Source: Prunus persica
Lineage: Eukaryota; Streptophyta; Magnoliopsida; Rosales; Rosaceae
Assembly: GCF_000346465.2 (NCBI RefSeq)
Contig: NC_034013.1
Location: forward strand, 17,853,624 to 17,917,623
Length of the DNA: 64,000 bases
Reading direction: 5' to 3'
Under the pieces are notes generated by a model. The model worked only from the letters and a program-made list of their open reading frames with translations, did not search any database and was not told the DNA's origin. The position numbers and the translations under genes were made by a program. Positions 12,309 to 24,888 of the stretch are shown piece after piece. The number at the start of each line of letters is the position of its first letter. Position 1 is the first letter of the stretch.

Positions 12309-15300
12309 TTAGACTTTAGACTTTCTATCTACGCTGTTCCTTTTGGTTGTATGAGGAGGAGAAGCATCACTTTGTTGTTGTAATAAGGTAAGGTTACGGG
12401 TCTTTCCCATCATGCTACAAATATAAGTTACAACTAAAACTGTAAACAGCGATGCCATATAATAGCACGAATTTGGCTTCGTTGATCCCCATAATAATGG
12501 TGGGCATGGGCTGCCCACACCAACTGATGCAAATCCCTCTCCCGACGAAGACTGCCGCTTCCTGCAAAATGCACAAATGGTTAGAGATGCTAGATGTTAA
12601 ATCAGGCAAGAAATGACAGAACCAGAAGCACGGAATGCACATGTATGATGTATATAACAAACTGAACTAGGGAACGTCTCTTCTTTTAATTGAATGTATA
12701 AGCATATCTAAGACCAAAAACTGGATCTTATAAAAAAGAACTGTCACTGAGGCATACCCCAGTACGCCCTTTATTGAGTTCCACAAGGATGCAACACGAC
12801 TAGTCCCCTGGCTTGAAGCACTGGTTCTATGCATGGCAAAGTTCGCATCTTGTGTACCTGAAACAGGACAACATGAATTTTTCTGAGTCATTGTTTAAAC
12901 CTACTATTTTTTTGTTTTTCTAATTAGATAGTGGTTCGTAATAGACTCGAAAACTATACCCGTGCCTTTGGAAGCAACTGAATGACCTTCTCTAGATGCC
13001 TTAAGTGAAGCCAGTTCTTCAACAAGTGTGCGTTCCTTATCACTGTCATTAAAATTACAACAAATTCAATGAAAAACAGAACACAAGGTATTGGGATATC
13101 AAGCTGGATGCCAAATTTAACTGAAAAGTTTAAACTAGAAGAAGGAATCATAACATGGTTTAAGGACATCAACCTGATTATCTTTGGGATCAGAACATTG
13201 ACAACAAAGTGATGATCTCCTCGAGTAGAAGGTTTGTTCATGTCTGGAACCCCCATGCGCCGCAACTTTACTGTTTCACCAGGCTGAATTCCAGAAGGAA
13301 TCTGAAGCTCTTTCAAGCCTTCAACAGTTTCAACCTGAAGATAATTAACAGTTTCCATGTCATACAGCTTGTACAAACTTTTCAAGTCACAGAGATACCA
13401 CTTGGCTTCACCCTAAATATTACAAATCCCCAAGCATATCAAACACCATATCAGGGAAGACAGTACACAAGCAATATATGTCGAAAATTGTATACTGTTA
13501 TGGGTCCCATGGGTATCATTGGTAAAGTTAAGCATGTCAATTCAATCTTCTTGTCCCATGATCTGTTACTCAGTAAATTAAACCTCAGTGACGTTCAGGA
13601 GGTACTACTATCGCAGGCTTCTACAGACAGGAGCTCAATTTGATAATGCAAAGAAGAAGGGTCAATTTTCACCATTCCTGTACACCCTCACTAACACTAA
13701 TTGACAATGCTAGGATTACCTTTATAACAGTCCCTAAAATGGCCTCGGTATAATCAATCTTTATCTTTGAGTACAGATTGAGTCCATCTCTATGAATTCC
13801 AGCCTTTCTGTCTATATGAAGCACTATGAAGACATCACCAACTGTACCCCTGCCATAATGCAGATAATAAAGAAAATTAGTGCAGGGCATGCCTTAATAT
13901 CCAGTCACATAAAGTAACAATATTGAACAAGTAAAAACAGATCCCAGAAATTGTAAATGTATAACATAAAAGTGCATGCCATGGTTGTCATAGGCAATCA
14001 AATTCCAAACAAATCAGGACTAGAATTTCCAAAAAATTGCAAAAGCCAATATGAACTCCACTACTACATCACAATAGATTCCAAAGCTCAAATAGTATTA
14101 CGAGGAATTGCAAAAGCCAATGTAAACTCCACGAGTAGATTCGTATTTTATTTGGAATTCGTTTCTATCGACAAGGTTGTATGTTTCAAACGTATTGAAT
14201 TAACAACCACTTAGGACAGAAAGCAACAACTAGAAACCACTTCTTGACAACCAAATCATGATTACTACTACGACACCAGATTTGTTTCTTTTAATTCACA
14301 TTTCATCTTTTATAATCCCTTTCTAATTCTCCAATCCTCCCACCCAAACATTAATCTAGCTCAGCTTTTAAGCAGCGTCCATCCGTAAGAAACAGACAAA
14401 GCTGATGTGCTGCCTTTTCTATGATCTAAATGCAAAGAATATATGAGCAATATTTGACGTACACATAAATTTGAACTGTGTATACACCTTTTCTTATCAA
14501 AATTTCCCTCCCCTTGAATTTGCATTGTGGCTCCATCATTAACACCGGCTGGGATGGTCACACTCATAGTTCTTTTGGACTGTACTTGTCCCTTGCCACT
14601 GCATCTTTGGCAAGGATCAGTGATTATTCTACCATCACCGCCACACTTTGAGCAGGTTGATACCTATGAATCATAAAATATCATCTATAAAGCATATCTC
14701 TAAGACATATATAGAGATCCTGAGAGAATGGTAGGAAGAATGCAGATTAATTAAGATATGTTTGACCAATTGCTTGGTAACTATCCTATATAGTATTGGC
14801 ACATATCAACATACTGCATTGAAATTCCAATAACTTATAAATACACTCATATACACAGAACGACTGAGAGGTTTCCTTACAAGCTACACATGGTGTCTGC
14901 AATATGAGGCTAAGAAAATTTATTCAAAATATGTAATGTAATTCCAACGATTTTTAATGTTCTAAACAGGTATTTTTACCTGTGATATCATGCCAAATGG
15001 TGTTCTCTGAGTTTTCATCACCCCTCCTCTTCCTCCACAACCAGTACATGATTTTATGCAATTATCAGATTTAGCACCTGTTCCACCACAATTATCACAT
15101 GTCTCAACAGAAGAAACTTCAATTTCCCTCTGTACTCCGAAAATGGATTCTTCAAAGCTCAGATACAGATCATACCTGCAATATGGAAGTTAAAAGGAGA
15201 GGCCTGGAAAACATAAATTTTGTGCTTTCAACAACAAACATGTGGATTCAGTGCTAAATTCAAAGACTATTATTAGAGCCACTATTTTCCCTAAGTCAAT

Positions 15301-15399
15301 ATTTGAAGTTTGAGTGTTATAAGTTGATATCAACAATATTTTTCGTCTTCAACCTGTTATTAGTTCTTATATAATATATCACATAAATACTAGTCTTGA

Positions 15400-15464
<65 letters not shown>

Positions 15465-16816
15465 GCCTCTAGGTGGTTGAACTTTTCAGGTTATGCATTT
15501 CATTTCTCAACTACATTATTTGCAATATGTAATATAAGTAAACTCAAATATTCTATACAAAATAGAATGGGACAGATCATTCAATAGTAACATTGCAGCA
15601 AGACAGTTACCTAATGTCTAGACCCTGGTTTCCCCTGTTCCTCAAATTGAAGTTAAAGCCTCCTGATTCACCCCTTCCTCCAAAAATCCCATCTGACCCT
15701 CCAAAGAATGTATCAAAAACGTCAAAAGGATCCACCTAATGATTTTTGATGATTCATCAGCATGCAGTTAAAATGACCAGTTCTTTCACTAGAAAAGCAA
15801 AACCATTAAATTACTAAGTAAAATACCCAAAGGATATGTGTGTATGTGTATGCGCATGTCTGTGTTGCAGTAAAGACCGGGAAGATCTTACCCCTGTTGA
15901 ACCCATGGCCGAAGAATCATATTCTCCCTGTAAACCTGCTTCACCAAAGCGATCATATAAAGACCTTTTCTCATCATCTGATAGGACCTACACAACTGCT
16001 TCATTAGCATATGAATGAAAAAGGAAGCACTGATACATCATGCAATATATTCAGTAGGTTCATAGAACAACAGCCAAAGCAACTTTATTCAACATCAAAC
16101 AATACATCACCAGACTGAGTGAAATGTATTCAATTAAAACATGACGTGTGGGTTAAACGTTTGCATTTGAAGATAAGTGAATTTAAAATATCCATCTTTT
16201 ACTCAAAATTGAAGAAAAAAATACATAAATGGGAAAATGAGGAGACAAAATGACAATGCAGCATTTTGGGAGAAGCAAAACTAGAAACAGTAATACCTCA
16301 TATGCAGAACTAATCTCTTTAAACTTGTCCTCCGCCCCAGCACCCTTGTTTAAGTCTGGATGATACTGTTCCAATTTCCAACAATTGGGATATCAAATTT
16401 CAATGCCATGTAAAATGGATAGTTAAAAATCTTTCCTTTTTCTTCAATTTCTTTGCAAATAACATGAATTGCAAAAGAAACTGAAAACAAACAGAAACGA
16501 ATAAGAACAAGCTAACCTTGCGAGCGAGCTTTCGATAAGAGGACTTGATCTCCTGCAACGTGGCACTTCTAGGGACGTTGAGAGTCTTATAATGATCAGT
16601 TCCAGCGGCCTGGATGACCAAATGAGCACCCCTTGGGGACTTCGTAGGGAGGAAAGGAGCGTAATTGGGCTTGAAGATTGGGTTGCTATTTCTGGTAAAG
16701 AATGCAGAAGCTCTGGAGCTGAGGGTGGAGCAGCTCAAAGAATAGGGTGGAAGTGGAACCGCAGAGTTGGGGATTGGCAGGACATTTGAGATGCAGGTGC
16801 TTTGGATGATGGGCAT
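12309..16816 (-). CDS. Chloroplast type-I DnaJ (Hsp40) chaperone with C-terminal membrane segment
   Basis: Eleven exons: 16816-16517, 16365-16297, 15987-15892, 15735-15611, 15175-14980, 14663-14488, 13849-13720, 13334-13174, 13042-12960, 12857-12758, 12561-12309; 1689 nt, 562 aa, every join in frame. A Ser/Pro-rich N-terminus (1-70) reads as a plastid transit peptide. The J domain starts at [10 protein letters not shown] (73) with HPD at 102-104. A Gly/Phe-rich stretch follows, then four CxxCxGxG zinc motifs: [24 protein letters not shown] and CQRCSGKG (223-290), and the substrate-binding C-terminal domain. This is the type-I (DnaJ/DjA) layout, a co-chaperone stimulating Hsp70 ATPase. The last exon adds a tail with GEGFASVGV and a hydrophobic helix at about 511-531. 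Closest type from memory is Arabidopsis At3g17830. Intron 4 holds a long (GA)n tract. Confidence 0.93.
15404..15461. repeat. (GA)n microsatellite in DnaJ intron 4, ~58 bp
   Basis: Longest uninterrupted dinucleotide repeat in the window, lying in the intron between exons 15735-15611 and 15175-14980. Confidence 0.97.
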
Positions 16817-17670
16817 GCTTGGATTTTTAGATTCTCGGAATTGGACTGGTGGTACGGATGGTTAACGGAGATTAGAGGTTGCGGGGGTTTGCAGAGGTTT
16901 TAGGGGGATTGGATATTATGCTGAAGAAGAAGCAGAAGGTAGTCAGAACGAACAAAACTAAAATACTGTCCTGAGCGGCAAATATATTTTCGGATACGAC
17001 AAAAGATCTTGAGGCTAATATGAGAATATTACAAAATAAATAATGTCCTTTTTACCATAGTAGAGTACAAAAGTAGTAAGGGCATAATGGACTTTTTTGG
17101 TTTCAATTGTGATATGAATTTTCAACAGAGGTGACACATTTTTGGCTATTAGCAGATCAACCCAATTTTGATGGCTAAGATTGCATTGAACTATAGTAAT
17201 TCAAATTATGCAGCAATAATAGCTCAGATGCTATCTTAACCATCAAAACTGAGTTAATCTGTCTAAAAAAGCATGCGCAAATATATACCAAAAATGCATT
17301 TTCGTGTATCCTTCCTTCCTCCAATATCGCTTGTATAAATAAATAAAAACATCCTCACACATTTTTAGCTGAGCAAGAGTGGGTGCTGTGCTGCTTTGTT
17401 TGGTGATCAATATGTTGTATGAACACTACCCACGAGTGACAACTGATTGAGTGCATGAATAATTGGGACATGGGATTATCCAAACAACTTATTTACATAA
17501 AATCATTCAGTTGATTTCCAGCATATGAAATGAAGTACTGAATCATAGTAGGATCTTTTCAAGAGTTAGGAACTAATAATACAGTCAATGCCACAGCAGG
17601 TCAAAAACAACTAGGCTCAAAACACTCAGATCAAAAACAACTAAAGTGCTCTTGCTTCATCGACTCGAGG
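16817..17670. other. Intergenic: DnaJ promoter side and CDCA7-like 3' UTR
   Basis: 854 bp between two minus-strand genes. It contains the foldback element at 17151-17264. No TATA box is evident upstream of the DnaJ start. No coding frame. Confidence 0.6.
17151..17264. mobile_element. Foldback MITE-like element
   Basis: The left arm 17151-17185 and the right arm 17229-17264 are near-perfect inverted copies of ~35 bp sharing TTTTGATGG-TAAGAT-GCA, separated by ~43 bp. The arms may extend further outward, since CATTTTTGG recurs on both sides. Too small to code. Lies about 335 bp upstream of the DnaJ start codon. Confidence 0.6.
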
Positions 17671-19593
17671 TTATAGAGAGGGCATCTTGTCTGCTAGTTT
17701 AAGCTCATCCATCAGCAGATGTGCCACTGATTTGTATCCCATCTCCTGACCTAGAATTTGAACCCAATTGAAGGAATTAAACACAAAATTATTATTATGC
17801 AGAAAACTAAGCATTGAATATGAGATTTAGAACAAACGGATATAACAAATCTGAATCAACAATTAATGGAGAACTAGAGACATACATCTGTATACTGCTG
17901 CCCCAGTTGGAGCCATATTTCGCTTGTTTAGGCAAATCGAACTAAAATATATATAAAGAACATTAAGTCTTCATTCAGTCTCCATAACATAAGCTCATAA
18001 AGTTGAATCAGTAAATATATACCTGTTACATATCCAGTAAGGGTTTATTCCTTTCTCTTCTATGCAATGCGGGCACATCCATTTCCTGTTTTCTCTCACT
18101 TCCTCCAATTCTGACAAGGAAATGCATTCAATACCTAAGAACTTTCCTCATATGGTGCATGTAATTGCTTTTCTTATGTCTGTCTTTGTAAAACGACTTA
18201 CCTTCACCGTACCTAACCTTGAGACAACCTCGACAAAGAACACCTCTGCTAGAATGACAAACTGAACAATCCGTTTTTCCTAAGCACATATAAGGTTTAA
18301 GAAATGTCACAACCGTTGAAGGTGTGTCAGACTCAGAATGTCAAAGTGATGAACACATTTTAGAGAACTAACCAATGCATGGCTGGTCCATATCAAGATT
18401 ACCGCATCGCTTGCAATCTTCTTCACCGCACAACTTCTTTTGCCTGCACTTACATGCATCAGAATCTTAGACTAGTAACAATATAATTGAATAGTTTTAG
18501 TAAAAGTTAAAAGAACATTATTAATTCACAGGTTTTGATACTTATTTGATCTTTACCGCCTGTTAGTGTTATGCAATTGATTCAAATATGGCAACATTGT
18601 GAAGCAAACTAGTTAGTTACTCACAGCCCCTCCACAAACCAGGAGAAAAAGAGAGGACAAAATCCGTACATTTTAGTTCATTAAAAGCAGGCTAGGCAAA
18701 CAGACTGTCCACACCAATAATCAATCAATAGAACCAATCAAAATCCAGATGAGTTATAACTGAAGTTTACTGTCCAAAATCTAACAATCAAACCAAAAGC
18801 AACAAGATGGCCATGTCCAACTAGCTATCTAATATCTTAGTATCAAACTTCATTCTATCTTGCTATACAACTCAAAGAAGACAAAAAATTGTAACCAAAA
18901 GGTTAAGGCATAAAACCTGCATAAATGGCAATGAATCCCGAAAACCGGGTGATAGACACTGCCACGGCCCTTGCTATTGCAACGCTGGGCCGCAGACTCG
19001 GAAGAAAGCTGGAGTTCCGATTTCCTTACATCCACCAAAGGCGCATTTGCAGGCCTCCTCTCTTCACTTTCTCCGCCAGTTAAACTCCCTTCACGAAAAA
19101 CAATTTAGAACTTCCAAATAAAAGAACTTGTAAGGATTTCTCAGCTACCAAACAGAGAAAAAGGATTGAATTGATTACCGGATTTGCCTCTTAACCTCTC
19201 AGAACGTCGAAATGAAGGGTTCTTTGAGACAGCGGCAGTAGCAGTGGCAGTGGCAGTTATTTCCTTCAAGCGATTAGAGCGGCGCAAAGAGGTGAGCTCG
19301 TAGACTTTCTTGCGGTAATCTCTGACATGGGTTTTGGGTGGTTTTGCAGGTGAAGCTATGGATCGGAGCTCGGTGATGGTTTTGTGCAGTCCCAACGAAG
19401 TCAACCGAGCCTGTAAATTCACCATTCCCATTAGCCAATAGTCAAGCCAACATTTTTCGTTTATCAAGCAAGAAAAGAATAAACAACAGTGTCAGCGAAA
19501 GAGAAGAGAAGAGGACCTGTCACCTACCTGATTTTCCAATATTCGAGCATTTCTGACATTTTCATAGTCACTCTTAGCTTGGCCCTTCCCCAT
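17671..19593 (-). CDS. CDCA7-like protein with zf-4CXXC_R1 zinc finger
   Basis: Eight exons: 19593-19528, 19410-19179, 19088-18917, 18443-18373, 18279-18202, 18110-18023, 17941-17886, 17750-17671; 843 nt, 280 aa, all joins in frame. The N-terminus has a short basic half with RRSNRLKEI and RRSERLRGK repeats. The cysteine-rich domain (about 135-255) runs SVYHPVFGIHCHLCRQKKLC, CKRCGNLDMDQPC, DCSVCHSSRGVLCRGC, WMCPHCIEEKGINPYWICN and ends MAPTGAAVY, the zf-4CXXC_R1 signature. The C-terminus has GYKSVAHLLMDEL. In animals CDCA7 brings the remodeller HELLS to chromatin; plant homologues are linked to DDM1 and DNA methylation (family knowledge). Expected location is the nucleus. Borders are well supported because each junction restores the domain sequence. 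Confidence 0.92.
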
Positions 19594-19744
19594 TCTTGTT
19601 TTGCTTCGATTCAATTTCAAGGGGACGAGCTTTTTGTATGCTTACACGAGACGAGGGAATTAAGATACGTTTTTCCCTCTTGTTTTAATCATTTTGAATT
19701 TTAAATGGAGGAGAAGCATAAATAATGATCGACCATTTGATGAA

Positions 19745-19840
19745 CGCCACCTTAGAGCACTTAGTTTGCCCCTTGCCATGGTAAAAGGGGGCTAGAGCAG
19801 CTACTATTCATGTGAATAGTGGCTGTCCTTACAAAAACCA
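19745..19840. repeat. MITE-like repeat, copy 1
   Basis: It carries TTGCCATGGTAAA, then a G-rich run and TATTCATGTGAATAGTG, in the same order as at 48.75 kb. TTCATGTGAA is itself an imperfect palindrome. Ends are not defined. Confidence 0.4.
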
Positions 19841-20149
19841 ACGTGTGTTTCCAGTAGTTACTCTTTGCCATTGCAAATACTATTCATTTTTTTTTGTTTT
19901 TTTCACAACTTTTTTTACCTAAACAATTAATTTTGGGTTCCTACGTGTCAATACTATTCATATCTCATAATCGGATAAATTTTATGAATAAAAGTAAAGA
20001 GTATTGGTTGGTATTTATAGATTACCATAAACCATTTGCTGACTTCAATTAAGGGGAATGAACGGGCAGTGCTAAACTTTAAGGGCAATTAAAGTTCTGA
20101 ACCATCGGTGAATGAACGCTTGGATCTATGTCACAAACTTTATTTGCAT

Positions 20150-20245
20150 TTATATCTAGTTTTTTTATACAAACGATATTGGATGATCGGGAATCAAATC
20201 TAAGACCTCGGCTGCATGAGGAAATATTCTTAATCATTTTACTAT
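20150..20245 (-). mobile_element. Degenerate tRNA-derived SINE (tentative)
   Basis: The minus strand reads GAGGTCTTAGATTTGATTCCC followed by an AT tail TTTGTATAAAAAAAC, resembling a decayed B-box and 3' end. No target-site duplication seen. Confidence 0.3.
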
Positions 20246-20631
20246 TATAATTTATATTCAAATACAGAGGGGACAAGTTCACATAGAAAAGAATGAATCA
20301 ATTGAAATTGAATTGAAAGAATGGAATTTGTACATGTACAAGTTGTTTTGTCTCTAAGATCTTCAACTACATTGTACAGTCTTGCAATCAGCTCTCGTTT
20401 TGGTGACGAGTTAACTCGAGAAGGAACGATGGCAGGAACAAAACATGAGGAACACCCCCAACTGTGATTCTGTGAAGGCCACAAACACCTCAAGATGAAG
20501 GTTCTATTCGACTTCCTCATTCCTAATCTGAGCTTTCTTTGGACAAATAAAACTACAAATTCTCCCTGCCTACATCCGTTTGGTCCTCCAAAATTTGAAA
20601 AGAAGAAAACAGACTCCAAAGCTATGGAATT

Positions 20632-21815
20632 CTACGTGCATTTTGTTTCTTCTTCTGCTTCTTCTTTCTGTTGGGGGTGCATTTGTCGACAAACTAACTT
20701 CTCCAAAGCTTCCCTCATCCACCAATTTTGACATGCTTCTCTAGCTTCGGCAACAGACATCTACAAAATATATACCATAAATTTTAGAACTACTGATACT
20801 ATGAATGTGAGAAATCTACACACAATTGAACCAGAAAGTAAAGATGTCCGGAGACAGTAAAGCATATATTGCAATTCCACATACCCATTGTCGTTTTCTG
20901 GCACTTTGCTCGGGCCAAAAGTCCAGTTGCTGCTGGACGAGCAAAGGGAACATGTACCCCTCATGAATTAAGCCATGGCTTTTGCTCTTATAACGCCACA
21001 TACCCAATCGACTCTGCAAGTACATACAAACAATGGATGAGTAAATGGATGCAATTCGATGAAAATTAAGCTGGACTGATTTAGGATTGGTTTTGCAGAT
21101 ACTCACTCCAAGATGGCCAACCACACCGGCTTCCTCTAGCGTTTCTCTTTTAGCCGCTTCTTCGATAGACTCATCAATTTCCCAACCTCCCTATAATCAA
21201 TCACATTGCAGTTGCGCAAACGTTTAGGATAATGAATAAACAGAAAATGCGTCTAATTTAAAATAGCAGGAGCACAGCCATAAGAAACAAATCCTGGGAT
21301 CAAAGGCAGTACCTTTGGGAACAACATTCCTTGACCCTTCTGTGAACTAATCACAAGAACTTCTAATTCCTCAAGAGATGAAGATTGTTCGGTTTTCCTA
21401 AATCTGTATGGTATGCATCTGCAGAATTAACCCCAAACAATTAGATTACAATATATAAAATCCCAACAAATACTTTAATGAAAAAGAAGAAGAAAGATAA
21501 ACCATATCGAAATTTGATCACAAAGTTCATTCATTTAACAAAGACCCACTTGAGAATTTCTTAATTCAAGGCTCTAATATTCAAGAATCTTAGAGCCTAC
21601 AAAACAAAGCTATGAAATTGAAGGAGGGAAACATACCCTACAACTTGGCGATAACCTTCATCATAGCGCTGCATATGCCTTCCCGTCCGGGACACCAAGG
21701 AAACCACGTCCTCAATTTGCATGGGAATGAAATTCCCACCATTTTTCTTAGAGAAAAGAGGAGAAGAGAAAACAAAATCTGCAATATTTCTTGAGAGAAA
21801 GAGACCCATGGTCAC
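20632..21815 (-). CDS. Nudix hydrolase, NUDT4/NUDT21 type
   Basis: Five exons: 21815-21637, 21418-21313, 21190-21107, 21013-20885, 20760-20632; 627 nt, 208 aa. The Nudix box GGWEIDESIEEAAKRETLEEAGV (written GX5EX7REUXEEXGU, about residues 96-118) is intact, with all acidic metal ligands. Flanking sequence VSLVSRTGRHMQRYDEGYRQ, VVGCIPYRFR and ACQNWWMREALEKLV matches plant NUDT4/NUDT21-type enzymes, which hydrolyse phosphate-diphosphate bonds of nucleoside or inositol polyphosphates. Two starts are in frame (MTMGLF at 21815, MGLF at 21809); the second has the better context. The N-terminal ~35 residues could be an organelle presequence. The substrate cannot be told from the sequence. Confidence 0.9.
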
Positions 21816-22112
21816 TTGCTAGGCAAACTTTCGCTACGTGTAGAAGAAAGGAAAGAAATTGAATATTTCTTCTTCAAAGATTCAAAGAAAGAGACCCACC
21901 AATTTAGGGGAATATCTCAGGAACCAAATTGGGCAAAGAAGGAAATGGAAATTCTAAAAATAGATAGGAATATGCGAGCGAGCAAAGGAGAGGCCCTTTA
22001 TAGTTTCAGCTTGGGAGGAGCGAAAGCCTTTTTTTGTATCGAAATGCGAATTTGAGTGAGTGAGTATGAAACTGCTTCTTCAAGGTTCTTCCTTCAATTG
22101 ATAAATATCTGG

Positions 22113-22122
22113 GATTATATAG
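22113..22122 (-). promoter_or_regulatory. TATA-like box of the Nudix gene
   Basis: CTATATAATC on the minus strand, about 300 bp before the start codon; a long leader or a second start site would be needed. Confidence 0.35.
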
Positions 22123-24888
22123 AAGAGGAGGGAAGGAAAGCCACAGCTGTTTGATTTAGAATGGCGACGGACGCGCATGTGGAAGCCAAGAAGTGACGCT
22201 TGACAAAGACCTTTCTTTTACCCTTTGTCTTTTTACTCTCTTATGTCAAGTCATATAATCATATCGCGTCTGCTATTTATCCTACCTGCCCCATTTTTTT
22301 TATCGTCTTTGATTTTTCTGTTTTCCGTTTTTTGTTGCTTTAATTAACTGAATAAAAAGGTTAATAGATATAGTAAAAACCAAAAACACACGACAAATAA
22401 CCAAACGTTACTAGAACCTCTCTCGTTTTTTTAAATTTTTACCTTTCCTATTTTCTCTTTTTTGTTCATTTCAAAAAACAGTTTGTGTAACTTTCTTTAT
22501 TAATTATATTACAATTCATGTTGCATAACTAAATGATCTCAAAAAGGAAATAATATGGTTCTAACTTCTAGCATACTATTTATATGACAAGTCACAAGAG
22601 ATTAAATAACTTTACTAACGATAATTTAAACTACTCTTCAATTTATGATGATGAAAATTCGAACTTGAGTTTACCACGATGGGCTCACTGTCCTAGCCCA
22701 TTTGCCAAATGGATTAATCCACGTTTGCTTATATTTATTATAAGATGTGAAAAATAGAAATAAGAAAAATTGTAATAGAGTACATATATGTGTTTACTAG
22801 TGTAAAATTTTAGGATGTGTTACGGAGAGTAGAGTGTTAAGTCAACGCGCTAAAGCGAGAGTAGGAAGAATTTTCAACTCCTTGAATATTGAGAAATAAA
22901 TAATAAAATAATGTTGCATGATTGGGAGATAAGAACAAAAAACGGAGGACGTGTGGAGGAGAGAGAGGCTTGGGGTTTGGTTTGGTTGGCTTATCTCGAC
23001 GATGACGAAAGTGTAGCTGACGCGTTTTGGATAAGAAATAGTGGAGTAGAGTGCCAGCACTCGGTTTCTTCAAACATTAAAAAAAAATGTGGGCTCTGAC
23101 TCTGATTGATGAGAGTTGAAACCAGTAACCAGCCAGACTGTAGCTAATTAGCCTAACACGGTTTCAATTCAAAGGTAAATACTTCTCTATTTACGACTGA
23201 TACGACTAGTATGACATGCCTAATTAGGAAAGTCGTTTCTGCTCTGGCCTTGCGACGACATTTTCCACACTCTCACTGACACTACTGTGCTTCTATTGCT
23301 GCTGCATTCAAACGCAAACCAAAACCTATATATATATTATATGCGTGTAAATATTGATCTTCTCTTCCTCCTTCAAGCTGTTTCATCAAGCTGTTATTTT
23401 TAGTTTCAAGCTAATAATCTTTTTTTATTTTTTGGGGTAGTTTATTTGCTGCAGAAATAATGGATCTCTGGCCAGGCCTTGACTCTTCTTTAGTCTCCTG
23501 CACAAATTAGTAAATTACTCAATACTTAACGTGCGTTTTCAAGCACGTTGAAAAGGTGGGATATGTAATACAAATTTCGTTGCTGTGTGTTCCGTAGGTT
23601 GAACTTTGAACACAACTGCGCTTAAGCTGCTACCCAGCTGACCAACAATGTGTATATATATATATATCTGCGTACACACACACCCAATAATAACAACCAC
23701 AAGCACAACCCATGCAATGCAAGTTGCAACTACTCACTCATCAACCGTTTAGTGATGAGCCAACCCATACAAGTAAACTGTCGCCATTCCATATACAACA
23801 CAAAAGGCACACATATGCAGGGTGCAAGGGTCCACTTGTTAGTGATGCCATTTCTGTGGTGCTCATTAATTTTCTGTGGAGTCAATTTATGGGGGTCTAG
23901 TCTAATCCAGCTAAGGGACCAGAACTCTCGGCTACTGATTAGATTCCCAATTAACTTTGCCCTTGGCCAAGTGAAACAAATCGTTGGAATGCAAGCACAT
24001 GCTTGGGACCGGTGGGGATGAAGGAAGCCCAGAAAAACCCCCACTTTTTGCCACCAAGTGTGAAACATATCATTTGATTGCATTTGCATCTTAGAAAGAA
24101 AGGTATGTAATATGACGACAAACTTTAGTTGTTGAAGGAAGCGATAAGGACGTTGTGATTCAAATCATTAGCAGCATTAATTCATAATGTCAAAAACTAA
24201 TACCAACATATTAACAGTCCTAATCTGAGATTCCAGATGCTACAGAATTTAGCAATGTATTACTTTAGTTCAGTTGACGAGGGGGAAGCTACAGTGACTT
24301 TTTTAAAAATATAAAATATATATAAGTGATAATTTAAATTATAAAATAAAATAATAAAAAAATTTCACGTACATTATTAAAGTGTCATGAGGTTTCAAAT
24401 GTCGACAGAAGCCTACAAGACCTCAAATATAATCAGGAAGCAAGTTGGGGAAATGGTGGGATACAACTTTGCAAAATGTAGTTACTCAGGATAGGATATT
24501 AGGATATGTCCAAACTCCCCTCCTGTCTTGGTCTGTGTATCTTTCAAAATCAGTAGCTTTGGCTTTGCATCCTTGTACCGTTATCTCTCATGTCTTGTTT
24601 GTTTAATATGTGATTATAATCCGACATGATTTGGTTCCACTTCATCAAAATCCTAATGTCTTTTCTTCCTTTTTAGCCTTTTGCTTTACTTTTTGAAAGT
24701 GATCGCAATGAATCGAGCCCACTAGCCCACAGTACAAAAGACAACCAAATCATTTTTTTTTTTTTTTTTTGGCAGGTAAGGAGAACCAAATTATTTATGG
24801 GCTGTTTTTCCCATTATGTGTATGAGCCCAATGGACTAGAATGTTCAGCAAGAAGTCCAGCCCTAATTAGAGTGGGATCATCCCAACC

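Larger units (their letters stand above)
19594..20631. other. Intergenic with repeat remnants
   Basis: About 1 kb between the CDCA7-like promoter and the Nudix 3' end. It contains a repeat block at 19745-19840 related to one at 48.75 kb and a weak tRNA-like segment at 20150-20245. No gene. Confidence 0.55.

Noticed and set aside
22640..22730. Sequence with GTTCGAAT-like B box on the minus strand
   Set aside because: No matching A box, tail or flanking repeat.
23650..24021. 123-codon open frame
   Set aside because: Begins in a TA-repeat, has no recognised domain, and an overlapping frame of similar length exists on the other strand.
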